Source of the DNA: RGIG4097 sp964599875
GTDB lineage: Bacteria > Bacillota > Clostridia > Christensenellales > CAG-917
DNA: 64,000 nt
Assembly (NCBI GenBank): GCA_964599875.1
Contig: CAZRHE010000002.1
Coordinates: 1 to 64,000 of the forward strand
Direction of reading: 5' to 3'
Below the pieces are notes generated by a model. The model was not told where the DNA came from. It did no database searches and worked only from the letters and a program-made list of their open reading frames with translations. A program made the position numbers and the translations under genes. Each line of letters begins with the position of its first letter. Within the stretch, counting starts at the first letter, position 1. Positions 42,454-50,349 of this stretch are shown one piece after another.

Positions 42454-42939
42454 ATGTTTAACGTAGTTTTGGTCGAACCTGAAATTCCGCAAAACACCGG
42501 CAATATCGCGCGCACTTGCGCGGCGACGGGCTCGAAATTGCATCTTGTAAAACCGCTCGGATTTTCTATCGACGACAAGTCTTTGAAAAGGGCGGGACTT
42601 GATTATTGGCACCTTCTTGACGTTACCGTCTATGAAAACCTTGCGGATTTCCTCGAAAAAAACAAGGACGGCAGAATGTGGTTTTTGACGACGAAAGGCG
42701 CGAAAAGATACGACAAGGCGGATTTCAAAGACGGGGACTATCTTGTATTCGGCAAGGAAACGAAAGGACTGCCCGAGGAACTTTTGCACGACAATTACGA
42801 CAGCGCCGTGCGAATCCCGATGATAGCGGACGCAAGAAGTCTTAACCTCAGCAACTCGGTCGCGATAGTGGTCTACGAGGCAATCAGACAAAACGACTGC
42901 GCCGATCTTCTCGAACAAGGACACCTGACGAAATATTGA
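42454..42939 (+). CDS. trmL: tRNA (cytidine34-2'-O)-methyltransferase TrmL
   Basis: A 161-residue SPOUT-class methyltransferase. The N-terminal motif EPEIPQNTGNIARTCAATG and the knot region LVFGKETKGLPEE, then RSLNLSNSVAIVVYEA, are those of TrmL (YibK). It methylates the ribose of the wobble nucleotide in tRNA-Leu. A GAGGAAG Shine-Dalgarno precedes the ATG. Confidence 0.95.
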   Translation: MFNVVLVEPEIPQNTGNIARTCAATGSKLHLVKPLGFSIDDKSLKRAGLDYWHLLDVTVYENLADFLEKNKDGRMWFLTTKGAKRYDKADFKDGDYLVFGKETKGLPEELLHDNYDSAVRIPMIADARSLNLSNSVAIVVYEAIRQNDCADLLEQGHLTKY

Positions 42940-42996
42940 CCTTATCATAATGAAGTAAACTTGCAAATGCAAGTTCAGAAAGGAGGAAAACTAAGG

Positions 42997-43647
42997 ATGA
43001 ATAGAGCGGAAAGCGTTGTAAAATATTACGTGCTTTGCAATAAATTGAAGAACGTCGTCAGAACGGGTTGGAAAAATTTCAAAATTAAATCCGATAGGCT
43101 TGAAAGCGTTGCGGAGCATATTTACGGCACGCAAATGCTTGCTATCGCCGTGAAAAGCGAATATGAATACGACGTCGATATCGAAAAAGTTTTGAAAATG
43201 CTTGCCGTTCACGAAACCGAAGAAATTTTGATCGGCGACCTGACTATGTTCGAGATTTCGAAGGAAGAAAAAGAGATTATAGGACACGGCGCAGTCAAAA
43301 AAATATTTGCGGGTTTAATGGACGGAGAAGAGTACGAAAATCTGATAAACGAATTTGACGAAAGGAAAACCGAAGAGGCAAAATTTGCATATTTTTGCGA
43401 CAAACTTGAAGCGGATTTGCAAGCAAGAATATACGATTTAAACGGTTGCGCCGACGTTGAAACTCTGGAAAACAGTAACAAGTATTTTGTGGAATTGAAA
43501 AACGAAACGTCATCCGACAATGAGTTGAGTTGGGGACAAGCATGGATTAAATCAGGGCAAATCAGATACGGATACGATTCAAATTTCTATGAGATTTCCG
43601 AGTTTGCTATGAACAACGATATCTTGGACATTAAGGCCGACAAGTAA
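42997..43647 (+). CDS. HD-domain hydrolase, YfbR/HDDC2-like
   Basis: A 216-residue HD-fold protein, related to 5'-deoxynucleotidases. The metal site can be followed: H41 in SVAEH, H72-E73 in VHETEEILIGDL, and D135 in FCDKLEAD. The signature pair is His-Glu, not His-Asp, which is unusual for this family and may alter metal binding. AAAGGAGGAAA precedes the ATG at 42997; a longer frame start at 42961 is unsupported. It is last before a bidirectional terminator. Confidence 0.8.
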   Translation: MNRAESVVKYYVLCNKLKNVVRTGWKNFKIKSDRLESVAEHIYGTQMLAIAVKSEYEYDVDIEKVLKMLAVHETEEILIGDLTMFEISKEEKEIIGHGAVKKIFAGLMDGEEYENLINEFDERKTEEAKFAYFCDKLEADLQARIYDLNGCADVETLENSNKYFVELKNETSSDNELSWGQAWIKSGQIRYGYDSNFYEISEFAMNNDILDIKADK

Positions 43648-43694
43648 TATAACTTGACAACGTTTTAGTCGGAAGTAAAACTACATAAAACGCA

Positions 43695-43720
43695 AAAACC
43701 GCAGTTTATACTGCGGTTTT
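43695..43720. terminator. Bidirectional terminator
   Basis: Stem AAAACCGCAG / CTGCGGTTTT (43695-43704 / 43711-43720), between the HD gene and the convergent XRE gene. Confidence 0.88.
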
Positions 43721-43750
43721 CTCAATTTAAACGTTTGATTATGTTGTTTG

Positions 43751-43978
43751 TCAGTCGATGAGTCCGATGAGGTAATCGGCGGATACGTCGAAATAATTTG
43801 CAAGTTTGTATATGGCGGACGCACACGGCTCTTGCTTGCAATTCTCCCAATAACTGATGCTTGCGTTGGATAAGGAAAGGTCTTCGGCAAGTTTGTTTTG
43901 CCCGATACCTTTTTCCATGCGCAGACTTTTCAGCCTTTCCGCAAACGTTTGGGGATTGAACTGATTGATTTCTTCCAT
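43751..43978 (-). CDS. XRE-family helix-turn-helix repressor
   Basis: A 75-residue, one-domain Cro/CI-type regulator. The helix-turn-helix is GQNKLAEDLSLSNASISYWENCKQEP, with the typical YKLANYFDVSADYLIG end. It is divergent from the first zinc-ribbon/TM2 gene. Two operator-like sites flank the shared region, one directly upstream of its own start and one between the -35 and -10 of the neighbour. It very likely represses both. Confidence 0.9.
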   Translation of the reverse strand: MEEINQFNPQTFAERLKSLRMEKGIGQNKLAEDLSLSNASISYWENCKQEPCASAIYKLANYFDVSADYLIGLID

Positions 43979-43986
43979 ACCAAAAT

Positions 43987-44002
43987 TCTAACAATAATTA
44001 GT
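43987..44002. promoter_or_regulatory. XRE operator site O1
   Basis: TCTAACAATAATTAGT, a 13/16 match to the perfect palindrome O2, located 9-24 bp upstream of the XRE start codon. Its centre is 31 bp from the centre of O2, about three helical turns. Confidence 0.6.
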
Positions 44003-44011
44003 ATTTCCGTC

Positions 44012-44041
44012 TTGACATCTAATTATAATTAGAGATATAAT
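44012..44041 (+). promoter_or_regulatory. Promoter of zinc-ribbon/TM2 gene 1
   Basis: TTGACA (44012-44017) and TATAAT (44036-44041) with an 18-nt spacer that is almost filled by operator O2. An AAAGGAGG Shine-Dalgarno follows. Confidence 0.85.
44018..44033. promoter_or_regulatory. XRE operator site O2
   Basis: TCTAATTATAATTAGA is a perfect 16-bp palindrome placed exactly between the -35 and -10 boxes, the position for direct repression. Confidence 0.7.
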
Positions 44042-44060
44042 TTTAAAAAAGGAGGTTATT

Positions 44061-44735
44061 ATGGCTAAACGTTTCGTATGCCCGTCGTGTGGAAGACGCA
44101 TAGAAATATCCGATGACGAGATTATTTGCTGTGAATGTGGAAAGAAATATAAGAATCCTTTATTGAAAGAGAGAGAACAGGCGTATGAGGAGGGTTTTTG
44201 GAGATACGTTCGAATTGAACGAGATGATCGCGATGAACAAAACTTTTTACTATTTGATAAAGGGCAGTTTACTAAATACAAAATCAAATGCGAATGCATT
44301 GATGAAGACGTTATGACGGAGGATCATCGTAACGAGATCCTTTATAAATTAAAAGATAAGATGTTGTTTGAAGACTATTATTTCGTTTCCGATGCATTGA
44401 AAAAGTGTCCTGATAGAAAATTTGATCAGATTATTTTAAGAGAGTATAAATCTCCATATGCCACGCATGCGTTTTCTCTTTTGTTTGGTGCACTTGGCAT
44501 AGATAGATTTTATATGGGTGATATTGCGCAAGGGATTGTAAAATTAATTTTTTGCTTGTTTTCTCTGATAATGTATATGTGCGGGAGATTTATTCCAGTA
44601 GCACCATTGTTTGTGTTTGGAGAAATATTATTAGGAATTGTGTGTTTCGTACAACTTTGCGAAATATTTATATGCTTCCGTAAAACAAAACAAAATAACT
44701 ACTTTCTTGTGAAGGAAATTATTGAATTGAAATAG
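44061..44735 (+). CDS. Zinc-ribbon/TM2 membrane protein 1
   Basis: A 224-residue protein. A zinc ribbon at the N-terminus (CPSCG...CCECG, residues 7-29) is followed by a soluble region of about 100 residues. A C-terminal TM2 domain comes next, with two to three membrane helices and the conserved LLFGALGIDRFYMGD motif (about 140-158). TM2 proteins are small membrane proteins of largely unknown function. Base composition is more AT-rich than neighbouring core genes, which may indicate recent acquisition. It is under XRE operator control and is the first of three paralogues. Confidence 0.8.
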   Translation: MAKRFVCPSCGRRIEISDDEIICCECGKKYKNPLLKEREQAYEEGFWRYVRIERDDRDEQNFLLFDKGQFTKYKIKCECIDEDVMTEDHRNEILYKLKDKMLFEDYYFVSDALKKCPDRKFDQIILREYKSPYATHAFSLLFGALGIDRFYMGDIAQGIVKLIFCLFSLIMYMCGRFIPVAPLFVFGEILLGIVCFVQLCEIFICFRKTKQNNYFLVKEIIELK

Positions 44736-44765
44736 ATATATAATGTCGACTGCTAACACTCGATA

Positions 44766-44794
44766 TTGACACACGGGACAAAAAGTAATATCCT
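44766..44794 (+). promoter_or_regulatory. Promoter of zinc-ribbon/TM2 gene 2
   Basis: TTGACA (44766-44771) and TATCCT (44789-44794), 17-nt spacer. The GATATTGACAC context is shared with the promoter of gene 3. Confidence 0.65.
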
Positions 44795-44814
44795 ATTGAT
44801 AAGGAGATATTATT

Positions 44815-45414
44815 ATGGCTAAATACGTTAAATGTCCTGCGTGCGGTGCGATTTTGCCTATATCCTCGGAGGAATCTATAAACTGCAGTTGCGGCGTAAA
44901 GTTAAGAAACCCGTATTACAATGGACCTATATATAACCTTCAATCGAGTCGTTTGTCAAGCGGGCAGATTTCCGCAATAATGGCGAAGTATTCGAGTGCG
45001 TTGCCGTCGGGCGATATTCCCGTGATATACGAAATGCTTGGAAGGTGCCATGAATCGAAATATTCATCCTTTATGGATATTAAGATTAAATCACCCGTTG
45101 CCGCTACGATTATATCGATATTTTTCGGTGGAATCGGAGTGGATAGGTTTTACGTCGGTGACAAAAAGGCTGGATTTGGAAAACTTGCGCTTTGGCTGAT
45201 TACGCTGATATTGACGATTTGCACTATTGTTAAATATATGGGCTTCATAAATAGCGGTGTGGAAACAAACGACTTATATGCTTTGATTGGGTATTACGTG
45301 GGAATTGCAATTGTCGGATTTGCATTGTCTACGTGGTGTTTTGTCGATATGTTCATCATTCACAGTCGCGCGAAAAAGGCTAATGCAAAAAGATTTTACG
45401 AAACGATAGGTTGA
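44815..45414 (+). CDS. Zinc-ribbon/TM2 membrane protein 2
   Basis: A 199-residue paralogue. The N-terminal ribbon CPACG...CSCG is at about 7-28. A short Ser-rich linker follows, then a helical SSALPSGDIPVIYEMLGR segment and the TM2 domain with IFFGGIGVDRFYVGD (about 102-116) plus membrane helices at about 118-145 and 155-185. It has its own promoter and AAGGAGA Shine-Dalgarno. The function is unknown; the ribbon faces the cytoplasm if the TM2 topology is usual. Confidence 0.8.
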   Translation: MAKYVKCPACGAILPISSEESINCSCGVKLRNPYYNGPIYNLQSSRLSSGQISAIMAKYSSALPSGDIPVIYEMLGRCHESKYSSFMDIKIKSPVAATIISIFFGGIGVDRFYVGDKKAGFGKLALWLITLILTICTIVKYMGFINSGVETNDLYALIGYYVGIAIVGFALSTWCFVDMFIIHSRAKKANAKRFYETIG

Positions 45415-45423
45415 TAACGCTAT

Positions 45424-45452
45424 AAAGCCGACGCAAACGTGCGTCGGCTTTT
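45424..45452 (+). terminator. Intrinsic terminator
   Basis: An 11-bp perfect stem AAAGCCGACGC / GCGTCGGCTTT with a 6-nt loop and a T-run. Confidence 0.9.
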
Positions 45453-45495
45453 GCGTGATGCTTAAAAAATTATTAAAATTATTTTTCGATTGATA

Positions 45496-45524
45496 TTGAC
45501 ACTCTGATGATAATATAATATTCT
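45496..45524 (+). promoter_or_regulatory. Promoter of zinc-ribbon/TM2 gene 3
   Basis: TTGACA (45496-45501) and TATTCT (45519-45524), 17-nt spacer. A second -10-like TATAAT lies at 45514-45519. An AAAGGAGGG Shine-Dalgarno follows. Confidence 0.6.
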
Positions 45525-45548
45525 AAATAAAAAAGGAGGGATATTATT

Positions 45549-46169
45549 ATGAAGAAAATTAAATGTCCTAATTGTCAAACAATAATAGAAGTCGGCACCG
45601 GTGAATATTTGGAATGCCCTAATTGCGGAAAACGCTACAAAAATCCCGCATATCAACCGCAAGCACCCGCTGAAGCAGCGACCGTGCAAGTTGCGCCCGT
45701 AGCGGCAGTACAAGTCGCCGCACCTGCAAAACCGGTTGAAAGTGCTCCCGCAAACGAGGTAGTCGTTGCAAGCGTCGTGCAAAAAGAAAATCCCGCAAGC
45801 GCGCCTATGACGGAAGATCAAAAAGGAGAATTGCTCCGTCACTTCTCCTGGTATTTGCCCAAAAACGAAACGATAAACTTCCTTGCCGCATTGAATGGTG
45901 CAAAGCAAGATAAATACGCGCTCCTTATGAGTTATCAACCCAAGAGCCCTCTTTATACGAGCCTGTTTGCAATGTTCGGCGGATTCCTCGGCATGGATAG
46001 ATTCTATATCGGAAGCAAAGGCAGTGCGGTTTGCAAATTGATATTCGGTATCGCGACTTTCGGACTCTGGTATCTCATCGATATTTTCGTCACTTACAAG
46101 AAATGCAGAAAGAAAAATCTTGAAGCGCTTATGAATTTGCTGACGGTTGGTAACGTAAAGGGCAAATGA
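45549..46169 (+). CDS. Zinc-ribbon/TM2 membrane protein 3
   Basis: A 206-residue paralogue. The ribbon CPNCQ...CPNCG is at residues 6-26. An Ala/Pro/Val-rich flexible linker follows (about 35-80). A helical FSWYLPKNETINFLAALNG segment comes before the TM2 domain (MFGGFLGMDRFYIGSKG, about 143-158) and the last helices. Its GC content and codons look like the host core, unlike gene 1, so the ancestral copy may be this one (inference). A weak hairpin follows. Confidence 0.8.
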   Translation: MKKIKCPNCQTIIEVGTGEYLECPNCGKRYKNPAYQPQAPAEAATVQVAPVAAVQVAAPAKPVESAPANEVVVASVVQKENPASAPMTEDQKGELLRHFSWYLPKNETINFLAALNGAKQDKYALLMSYQPKSPLYTSLFAMFGGFLGMDRFYIGSKGSAVCKLIFGIATFGLWYLIDIFVTYKKCRKKNLEALMNLLTVGNVKGK

Positions 46170-46523
46170 CACGAATTGTGTACTAATAAGGCGCACTTGG
46201 AAACGGGTGCGCTTTACTTTTGCTTAAAATTCGCATAATATAGGTGAAAATACTAGGATTTCAGGGGGGATATGAGAATTGTTTATTGAAATTAAATACA
46301 CGATATGTGTATCAAAGTTTTAAGTGTATTTTGATTAAGTACACGATAAGTGTTGTGAATAGGGTGGGCAAGTGGAATTTTGCAGAGATTGTTCGGAAAT
46401 AAGTCGTGTTTCGGGTCTTCACCCAATATCGCTCATTTTATTGCAATCGTTATCAAAAAGTGATATAATCAGTGAGAATAAAATTATGCGTGCGCTTGCA
46501 CGCTTGTAAGGAGATTTCAGTTT
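46170..46523. other. 354-nt gene-free region before pgk
   Basis: It contains a weak terminator-like hairpin (GCGCAC / GTGCGC, 46191-46196 / 46207-46212), then two related dyads: ATACAC-GATAT-GTGTAT (46296-46312) and ACAC-GATAA-GTGT (46341-46353). The pgk promoter is at 46441-46469. The two dyads are possible operators. No reading frame with a Shine-Dalgarno was seen. Confidence 0.5.
46441..46469 (+). promoter_or_regulatory. pgk operon promoter
   Basis: TTGCAA (46441-46446) and TATAAT (46464-46469), 17-nt spacer. AAGGAG precedes the ATG at 46524. Confidence 0.75.
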
Positions 46524-47828
46524 ATGGCAAAAATGACTGTACGCGACATCGACGTCAAAGGTAAGAAATGCTTGGTGCGTTGCGATTTCAACGTCCCCAT
46601 GCAAGACGGCGTCATCACCGACGAAAACCGTATCAACGGCGCACTTCCCACCATTCAATATTTGGTTGACAACGGCGCGAAAGTGATACTTTGTTCTCAC
46701 CTTGGCAAACCCCACAATATCTTGACTCCGGGATTCGGTCTCACCAAGAAAGAAAAGAAAGCGGTTGAAGCACTCCCCGAAGAAGAAAGAGAAGCCGCAA
46801 AAGCGGAATATATAGCAAAAGCACTCAAAAACGATCCTAAAAAATTCTCGCTTAAACCCGTTGCGGACAGACTTGCCGAGATCTTCCCCGGAAAAGTTTC
46901 CTTTGCAACCGACCTCGTCGGAGAAGACGCCCACGCAAAAGTCGCAGCACTCGGCGACGGTGAAATCGTCCTCCTTGAAAACACTCGTTTCTATGCGGGC
47001 GAAGAAAAGAACAGCGAAGAACTTTGCCGTCAACTCGCAGATTTCTGCGACGTGTACGTAAACGACGCGTTCGGCACCGCACATAGAGCGCACGCAACCA
47101 CCGCGGGTATCGTCCAATACGGTTTTGCAAAAGTAGCGGTCAGCGGTTTCCTCATCGAAAAGGAACTTAAATTCCTCGGCGCGGCTGTCGAAAATCCCGT
47201 CCGTCCTTTCCTTGCAATCCTCGGTGGCGCGAAAGTCAGCGATAAGATCGGCGTCATCGAAAACCTCATCAACAAGTGCGACGCAATCATCATCGGCGGA
47301 GGCATGTCCTACACCTTCCTCAAAGCACAAGGTTTCTCTATCGGCGCAAGCCTTCTCGAAGAAGACAAAATCGACCTCGCAAAAGACCTTATGGCAAAAG
47401 CGGAAGCAAAGGGCGTAAAACTCTATTTGCCCGTTGATAACACCATTGCGGACGCATTCTCCAACGATGCGAATATCAAACACACTTGCGGCGACGGAAT
47501 CCCCGACGGTTGGCAAGGTCTCGATATCGGTCCCAAGACCATCGAACTCTTCACCGAAGCAATCAAATCCGCAAAAACCGTCGTTTGGAACGGACCTATG
47601 GGCGTTTTCGAAATGGAAAACTTCGCAGTCGGCACCAAAGCGGTCGCGTCCGCACTTGCAAATATCGATGCAACCACGATTATCGGCGGAGGAGATAGCG
47701 CAGCGGCAGTCGCAACCCTCGGTTACGCAGACAAGATGTCTCACATCTCGACGGGTGGCGGAGCGTCCCTCGAATTCCTCGAAGGCAAAGTCCTCCCCGG
47801 CATCGCGTGCCTCAACGACAAAGACTAA
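46524..47828 (+). CDS. pgk: Phosphoglycerate kinase
   Basis: Makes ATP from 1,3-bisphosphoglycerate in glycolysis. 434 residues, about 35-40 longer than the usual ~395. The extra segment follows the SHLGKP motif (about 58-63) and covers roughly 65-105, a charged helical insertion (LTKKEKKAVEALPEEEREAAK). Core motifs are present: RCDFNVP near the N-terminus, FLAILGGAKVSDKIGV, and the C-terminal GGGDSAAAV and STGGGASLEFLEGK. First gene of pgk-tpiA-gpmI. Confidence 0.97.
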   Translation: MAKMTVRDIDVKGKKCLVRCDFNVPMQDGVITDENRINGALPTIQYLVDNGAKVILCSHLGKPHNILTPGFGLTKKEKKAVEALPEEEREAAKAEYIAKALKNDPKKFSLKPVADRLAEIFPGKVSFATDLVGEDAHAKVAALGDGEIVLLENTRFYAGEEKNSEELCRQLADFCDVYVNDAFGTAHRAHATTAGIVQYGFAKVAVSGFLIEKELKFLGAAVENPVRPFLAILGGAKVSDKIGVIENLINKCDAIIIGGGMSYTFLKAQGFSIGASLLEEDKIDLAKDLMAKAEAKGVKLYLPVDNTIADAFSNDANIKHTCGDGIPDGWQGLDIGPKTIELFTEAIKSAKTVVWNGPMGVFEMENFAVGTKAVASALANIDATTIIGGGDSAAAVATLGYADKMSHISTGGGASLEFLEGKVLPGIACLNDKD

Positions 47829-47841
47829 CGATATGATTTAG

Positions 47842-47861
47842 GCGAACCCTTGAGGGTTCGC
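47842..47861 (+). terminator. Hairpin between pgk and tpiA
   Basis: A GCGAACCC / GGGTTCGC stem with a 4-nt loop, without a strong T-run. It more likely tunes or processes the mRNA than fully terminates it. Confidence 0.5.
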
Positions 47862-47919
47862 TTATTCACAATAATAAAGAAATTCTCGCGCTATACGCAC
47901 GATTAAAGGAGAAATAATT

Positions 47920-48669
47920 ATGGCAAGAAAACCTATCATAGCAGGCAACTGGAAAATGAACAACACCATCGCGGATACCAAGGCGCTCATCACCGACCTT
48001 ATCCCTCTCGTTAAGGACGCAAAATGCGACGTCGTCATCTGCACTCCCTACACCGACCTCGCAACCGCAGTCGAAATGACCAAAGGCACCAATATCCACG
48101 TCGGCGCAGAAAACGTGCACTGGGCGGAAAAAGGTGCGTTCACCGGTGAAATCAGCGCCAATATGCTCGTTGAACTCGGCGTCGAATACGTCATCATCGG
48201 ACACAGCGAACGTCGCCAATATTTCGGTGAAACCGACGCAACCGTCAACGGCAGAGTCAAAGCGGCACTCGCGGCAGGTCTTAAACCCATTATCTGCGTA
48301 GGCGAAACCCTTGAACAACGCGAAAAGAATCGCACCAAATCCGTCGTCAGAAAACAAGTCAACGGCGCATTCGAAGGCATTGCGGAAGAAGAACTCAAAA
48401 ACATCGTTATCGCATACGAACCCGTTTGGGCAATCGGCACCGGCAAAACCGCAACCGCGGAACAAGCGGAAGAAACCATCAAAAATATCCGCAGCATGGT
48501 CGCGAAACTCTACGGCAGAAAACTTGCAAACAAACTCCGCATCCAATACGGCGGCAGCATGAATCCCAAGAACGTGTCCGAACTTATGGCACAACCCGAC
48601 ATCGACGGCGGCCTTATCGGCGGTGCGTCCTTGAAGGCGGTTGATTTCAGCCAAGTCGTCAACTTCTAA
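47920..48669 (+). CDS. tpiA: Triose-phosphate isomerase
   Basis: A 249-residue TIM barrel interconverting dihydroxyacetone phosphate and glyceraldehyde 3-phosphate. The catalytic residues are in GNWKMN (Lys), IIGHSERR (His) and AYEPVWAIGTG (Glu), and the phosphate loop YGGSM and the GLIGGASL end are present. AAAGGAG precedes the ATG. Downstream of pgk by 91 nt. Confidence 0.97.
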   Translation: MARKPIIAGNWKMNNTIADTKALITDLIPLVKDAKCDVVICTPYTDLATAVEMTKGTNIHVGAENVHWAEKGAFTGEISANMLVELGVEYVIIGHSERRQYFGETDATVNGRVKAALAAGLKPIICVGETLEQREKNRTKSVVRKQVNGAFEGIAEEELKNIVIAYEPVWAIGTGKTATAEQAEETIKNIRSMVAKLYGRKLANKLRIQYGGSMNPKNVSELMAQPDIDGGLIGGASLKAVDFSQVVNF

Positions 48670-48783
48670 TAACTCGTCATTTCGCAGAAACGACGTTTTA
48701 ACAAATCAAAATGCGTATATGAACGTGCTGTTTTGCTTTGAAACGGCACGTTTAGTGCACGCACGACAAATAAAGGAAACGTT

Positions 48784-50349
48784 ATGAAACAATTAGTTCT
48801 CGTTGTCATGGACGGCGTCGGGCAGTCTAAAACAGGGCTCGGCGACGCCGTTACGCTTGCAAACACTCCCACTCTCGACAAACTTTTGTCCACGTGCCCT
48901 CATACCTATATTAAGGCGCACGGCACCGCGGTCGGACTTCCGTCTGACGACGATATGGGCAACAGTGAAGTCGGTCATAACGCACTCGGTTGCGGTCAGG
49001 TCTATTCGCAGGGCGCAAAACTCGTCGAAGAGGCTATCGAAAGCGGTGATATCTTCAAGTCTTCCGCTTGGACCGCGCTCAAAGAAAACTGCTTGAAATC
49101 GGGCGGCGCAATGCACTTCATCGGGCTCCTCTCGGACGGAAACGTGCATAGCAATATATCTCACCTCATCGCCCTCGTCAAAGGCGCGAAAGCGGACGGA
49201 ATCAAAAAGGTCAGAATACACGCTCTCCTCGACGGCAGGGACGTCCCTGCGACTTCCGCACTCGTCTACGTCGAACAACTCGAAACCGCTTTGGCGGCGC
49301 TCAACGACGCGGATTTCGACGCGCGCATAGCGTCGGGCGGCGGCAGAATGAAAATAACGATGGATAGATACTTCGCAAACTGGGATATGGTTCGCGACGG
49401 ATTCTATACGCACGTGTACGGAGAGGGCAGAGGCTTTGCAAACGCTACCGAAGCCATTCAAACTTTCCGCGACGAAACCCCCGGTATCATCGACCAAGAC
49501 CTTCCCGCGTTCGTCGTCAAAGAAAACGGTGAACCCGTCGGAGCAATGCACGACGGCGACAGCGTGATACTTTTCAATTTCAGAGGGGACAGAGCAATCG
49601 AACTCAGCATGGCTTTCGACAATGCGGATTTCGATAAATTCGACAGAAAAGATATGCCCAAAGTTCAGTACGCGGGCATGTTGCAATACGACGGAGACCT
49701 TCATCTTCCCGAAAAATTCCTCGTCGAACCCCCGAAAATCAAATATACGCTTTCGGAATTTTGCGTGGGCTACGGCATTTCCTCTTACGCCGTTTCCGAA
49801 ACTCAAAAGTACGGCCACGTCACTTATTTCTGGAACGGAAACCGCAGTGAAAAATTCAGCGATACTCTCGAAACGTGGGAAGAAATCCCCAGCGATAAAG
49901 TGTCTTTCGACGAGCGTCCTTGGATGAAATCCGCGGAGGTTACGGACAAAGTCATAGAGGCGATAGAAAGCGGAAAATACGGCTTTATCCGTTGCAACTA
50001 CCCGAACGGCGATATGGTCGGCCATACGGGCAATCTCGACGCAACCATAGTCGGTGTCGAAGCGGTGGATTTGGGCCTTGCAAGGCTTCTTTCCGTCATT
50101 GACAAAAACGACGCAATCCTTGTCGTCACCGCAGACCACGGCAACGCGGACGAAATGCTCGAAAAGAATAAGAAAGGAAATATCGCAGTCCGTACGGCAC
50201 ATTCCTTGAACCCTGTTCCGTTCATCGTGTACAACGCGGATGCGGAAATCGCAGACGGCGAATTCGGACTTTCGAACGTTGCGGCAACGATTGCAAAACT
50301 TATGGGACTCGAACCCGATTCTCATTGGGATAAAGCGATTATTAAGTAA
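48784..50349 (+). CDS. gpmI: Cofactor-independent phosphoglycerate mutase
   Basis: A 521-residue Mn2+-dependent enzyme converting 3- to 2-phosphoglycerate. The catalytic serine is in GNSEVGH (S61). DGVGQS near the N-terminus and the C-terminal TADHGNADEM provide metal ligands, with GHTGN in between. This isozyme does not need 2,3-bisphosphoglycerate and is often pH/Mn-sensitive, linked to sporulation in spore-formers. Third gene of the glycolytic cluster; a terminator follows. Confidence 0.97.
   Translation: MKQLVLVVMDGVGQSKTGLGDAVTLANTPTLDKLLSTCPHTYIKAHGTAVGLPSDDDMGNSEVGHNALGCGQVYSQGAKLVEEAIESGDIFKSSAWTALKENCLKSGGAMHFIGLLSDGNVHSNISHLIALVKGAKADGIKKVRIHALLDGRDVPATSALVYVEQLETALAALNDADFDARIASGGGRMKITMDRYFANWDMVRDGFYTHVYGEGRGFANATEAIQTFRDETPGIIDQDLPAFVVKENGEPVGAMHDGDSVILFNFRGDRAIELSMAFDNADFDKFDRKDMPKVQYAGMLQYDGDLHLPEKFLVEPPKIKYTLSEFCVGYGISSYAVSETQKYGHVTYFWNGNRSEKFSDTLETWEEIPSDKVSFDERPWMKSAEVTDKVIEAIESGKYGFIRCNYPNGDMVGHTGNLDATIVGVEAVDLGLARLLSVIDKNDAILVVTADHGNADEMLEKNKKGNIAVRTAHSLNPVPFIVYNADAEIADGEFGLSNVAATIAKLMGLEPDSHWDKAIIK

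Noticed and set aside
46419..47744. A 441-residue minus-strand frame in pgk
   Set aside because: Shadow of pgk; residue use is unlike a real protein.
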